NCBI GenBank assembly: GCA_031266695.1 | Contig: JAISAK010000013.1 | Span: 1 to 6,217 of the forward strand | Length of the DNA: 6,217 bases | Direction: 5' to 3' | Source: Treponema sp. | GTDB lineage: Bacteria; Spirochaetota; Spirochaetia; Treponematales; Breznakiellaceae | Part shown: piece after piece, positions 6,150 through 6,217 of the stretch | Layout of the letters: each line of letters starts with the position of its first letter | Numbering within the stretch: the first letter of the stretch is position 1 | Translations under genes and position numbers: made by a program | The notes under the pieces: generated by a model | Told to the model about the DNA's origin: nothing | The model's input: the letters and a program-made list of their open reading frames with translations, nothing else | The model's database searches: none

Positions 6150-6217
6150 ACGTAATTTTTACTTTTAATTTTATCTATTATTTTTTGCATTTCTTCTTTT
6201 TGCTCATCGGATACGTG
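6143..6217 (-). CDS. C-terminal fragment of an unidentified protein (start outside window)
   Basis: An open frame enters from the right edge and ends with TAA at 6143-6145. The 24 visible residues are HVSDEQKEEMQKII followed by DKIKSKNYVV: charged, helix-forming and ordinary for a protein C-terminus. AT-rich compared with the other genes. A terminator-like structure at the stop supports a real gene end. Too short to identify a family. Confidence 0.45.
   Translation of the reverse strand, partial: HVSDEQKEEMQKIIDKIKSKNYVV

Noticed and set aside
5853..6155. Small ORFs on both strands in the intergenic region
   Set aside because: They run through the repeat copies, have no good ribosome site and give low-complexity basic translations.

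Overview
The window carries one block of genes, all on the minus strand, so transcription runs from high to low coordinates. The mid-to-high GC coding sequence, treponeme-like RadA N-terminus and a signal peptide ending in 'LSAQ' suggest a host-associated spirochaete (Treponema group, possibly gut). That assignment is inference from protein style, not from a marker gene or a database comparison.

Layout in transcriptional order. At the right edge (6143-6217) lies the last 24 codons of an unidentified gene, with a terminator-like structure at its stop. Next comes about 580 bp without a credible gene (5562-6142). It holds four diverged copies of a roughly 50-64 nt repeat: one on the plus strand (5659-5721) and three in the opposite orientation (5821-5884, 5937-5987, 5990-6053). 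The outer inverted pair encloses 99 nt and looks like a small non-coding inverted-repeat element. A perfect 18-nt palindrome and a GC-rich hairpin lie nearby. A promoter close to 5593-5620 then starts the main gene set.

The main set is radA (DNA repair ATPase, GTG start at 5561), a PHP-domain metallophosphoesterase that overlaps radA by the 4 nt ATGA, an XRE-type regulator with a C-terminal cupin domain (start 3253), an AMP-binding acyl-CoA synthetase (GTG start at 2667, 4 nt after the regulator stop), and a secreted protein with a CsgG-like N-terminal domain (start 887) that runs off the left edge. Gaps are -4, 83, 4 and 16 nt, so radA/PHP and regulator/synthetase/secreted protein are probably two tightly coupled sub-blocks of one operon or two adjacent operons.

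Functionally, the regulator and synthetase look like a carboxylic-acid sensing and activation module: a small ligand bound by the cupin would control a ligase that makes the acyl-CoA. The radA/PHP pair points to DNA repair plus a phosphoesterase of unknown substrate. No mobile-element protein, CRISPR array, tRNA or rRNA was seen.
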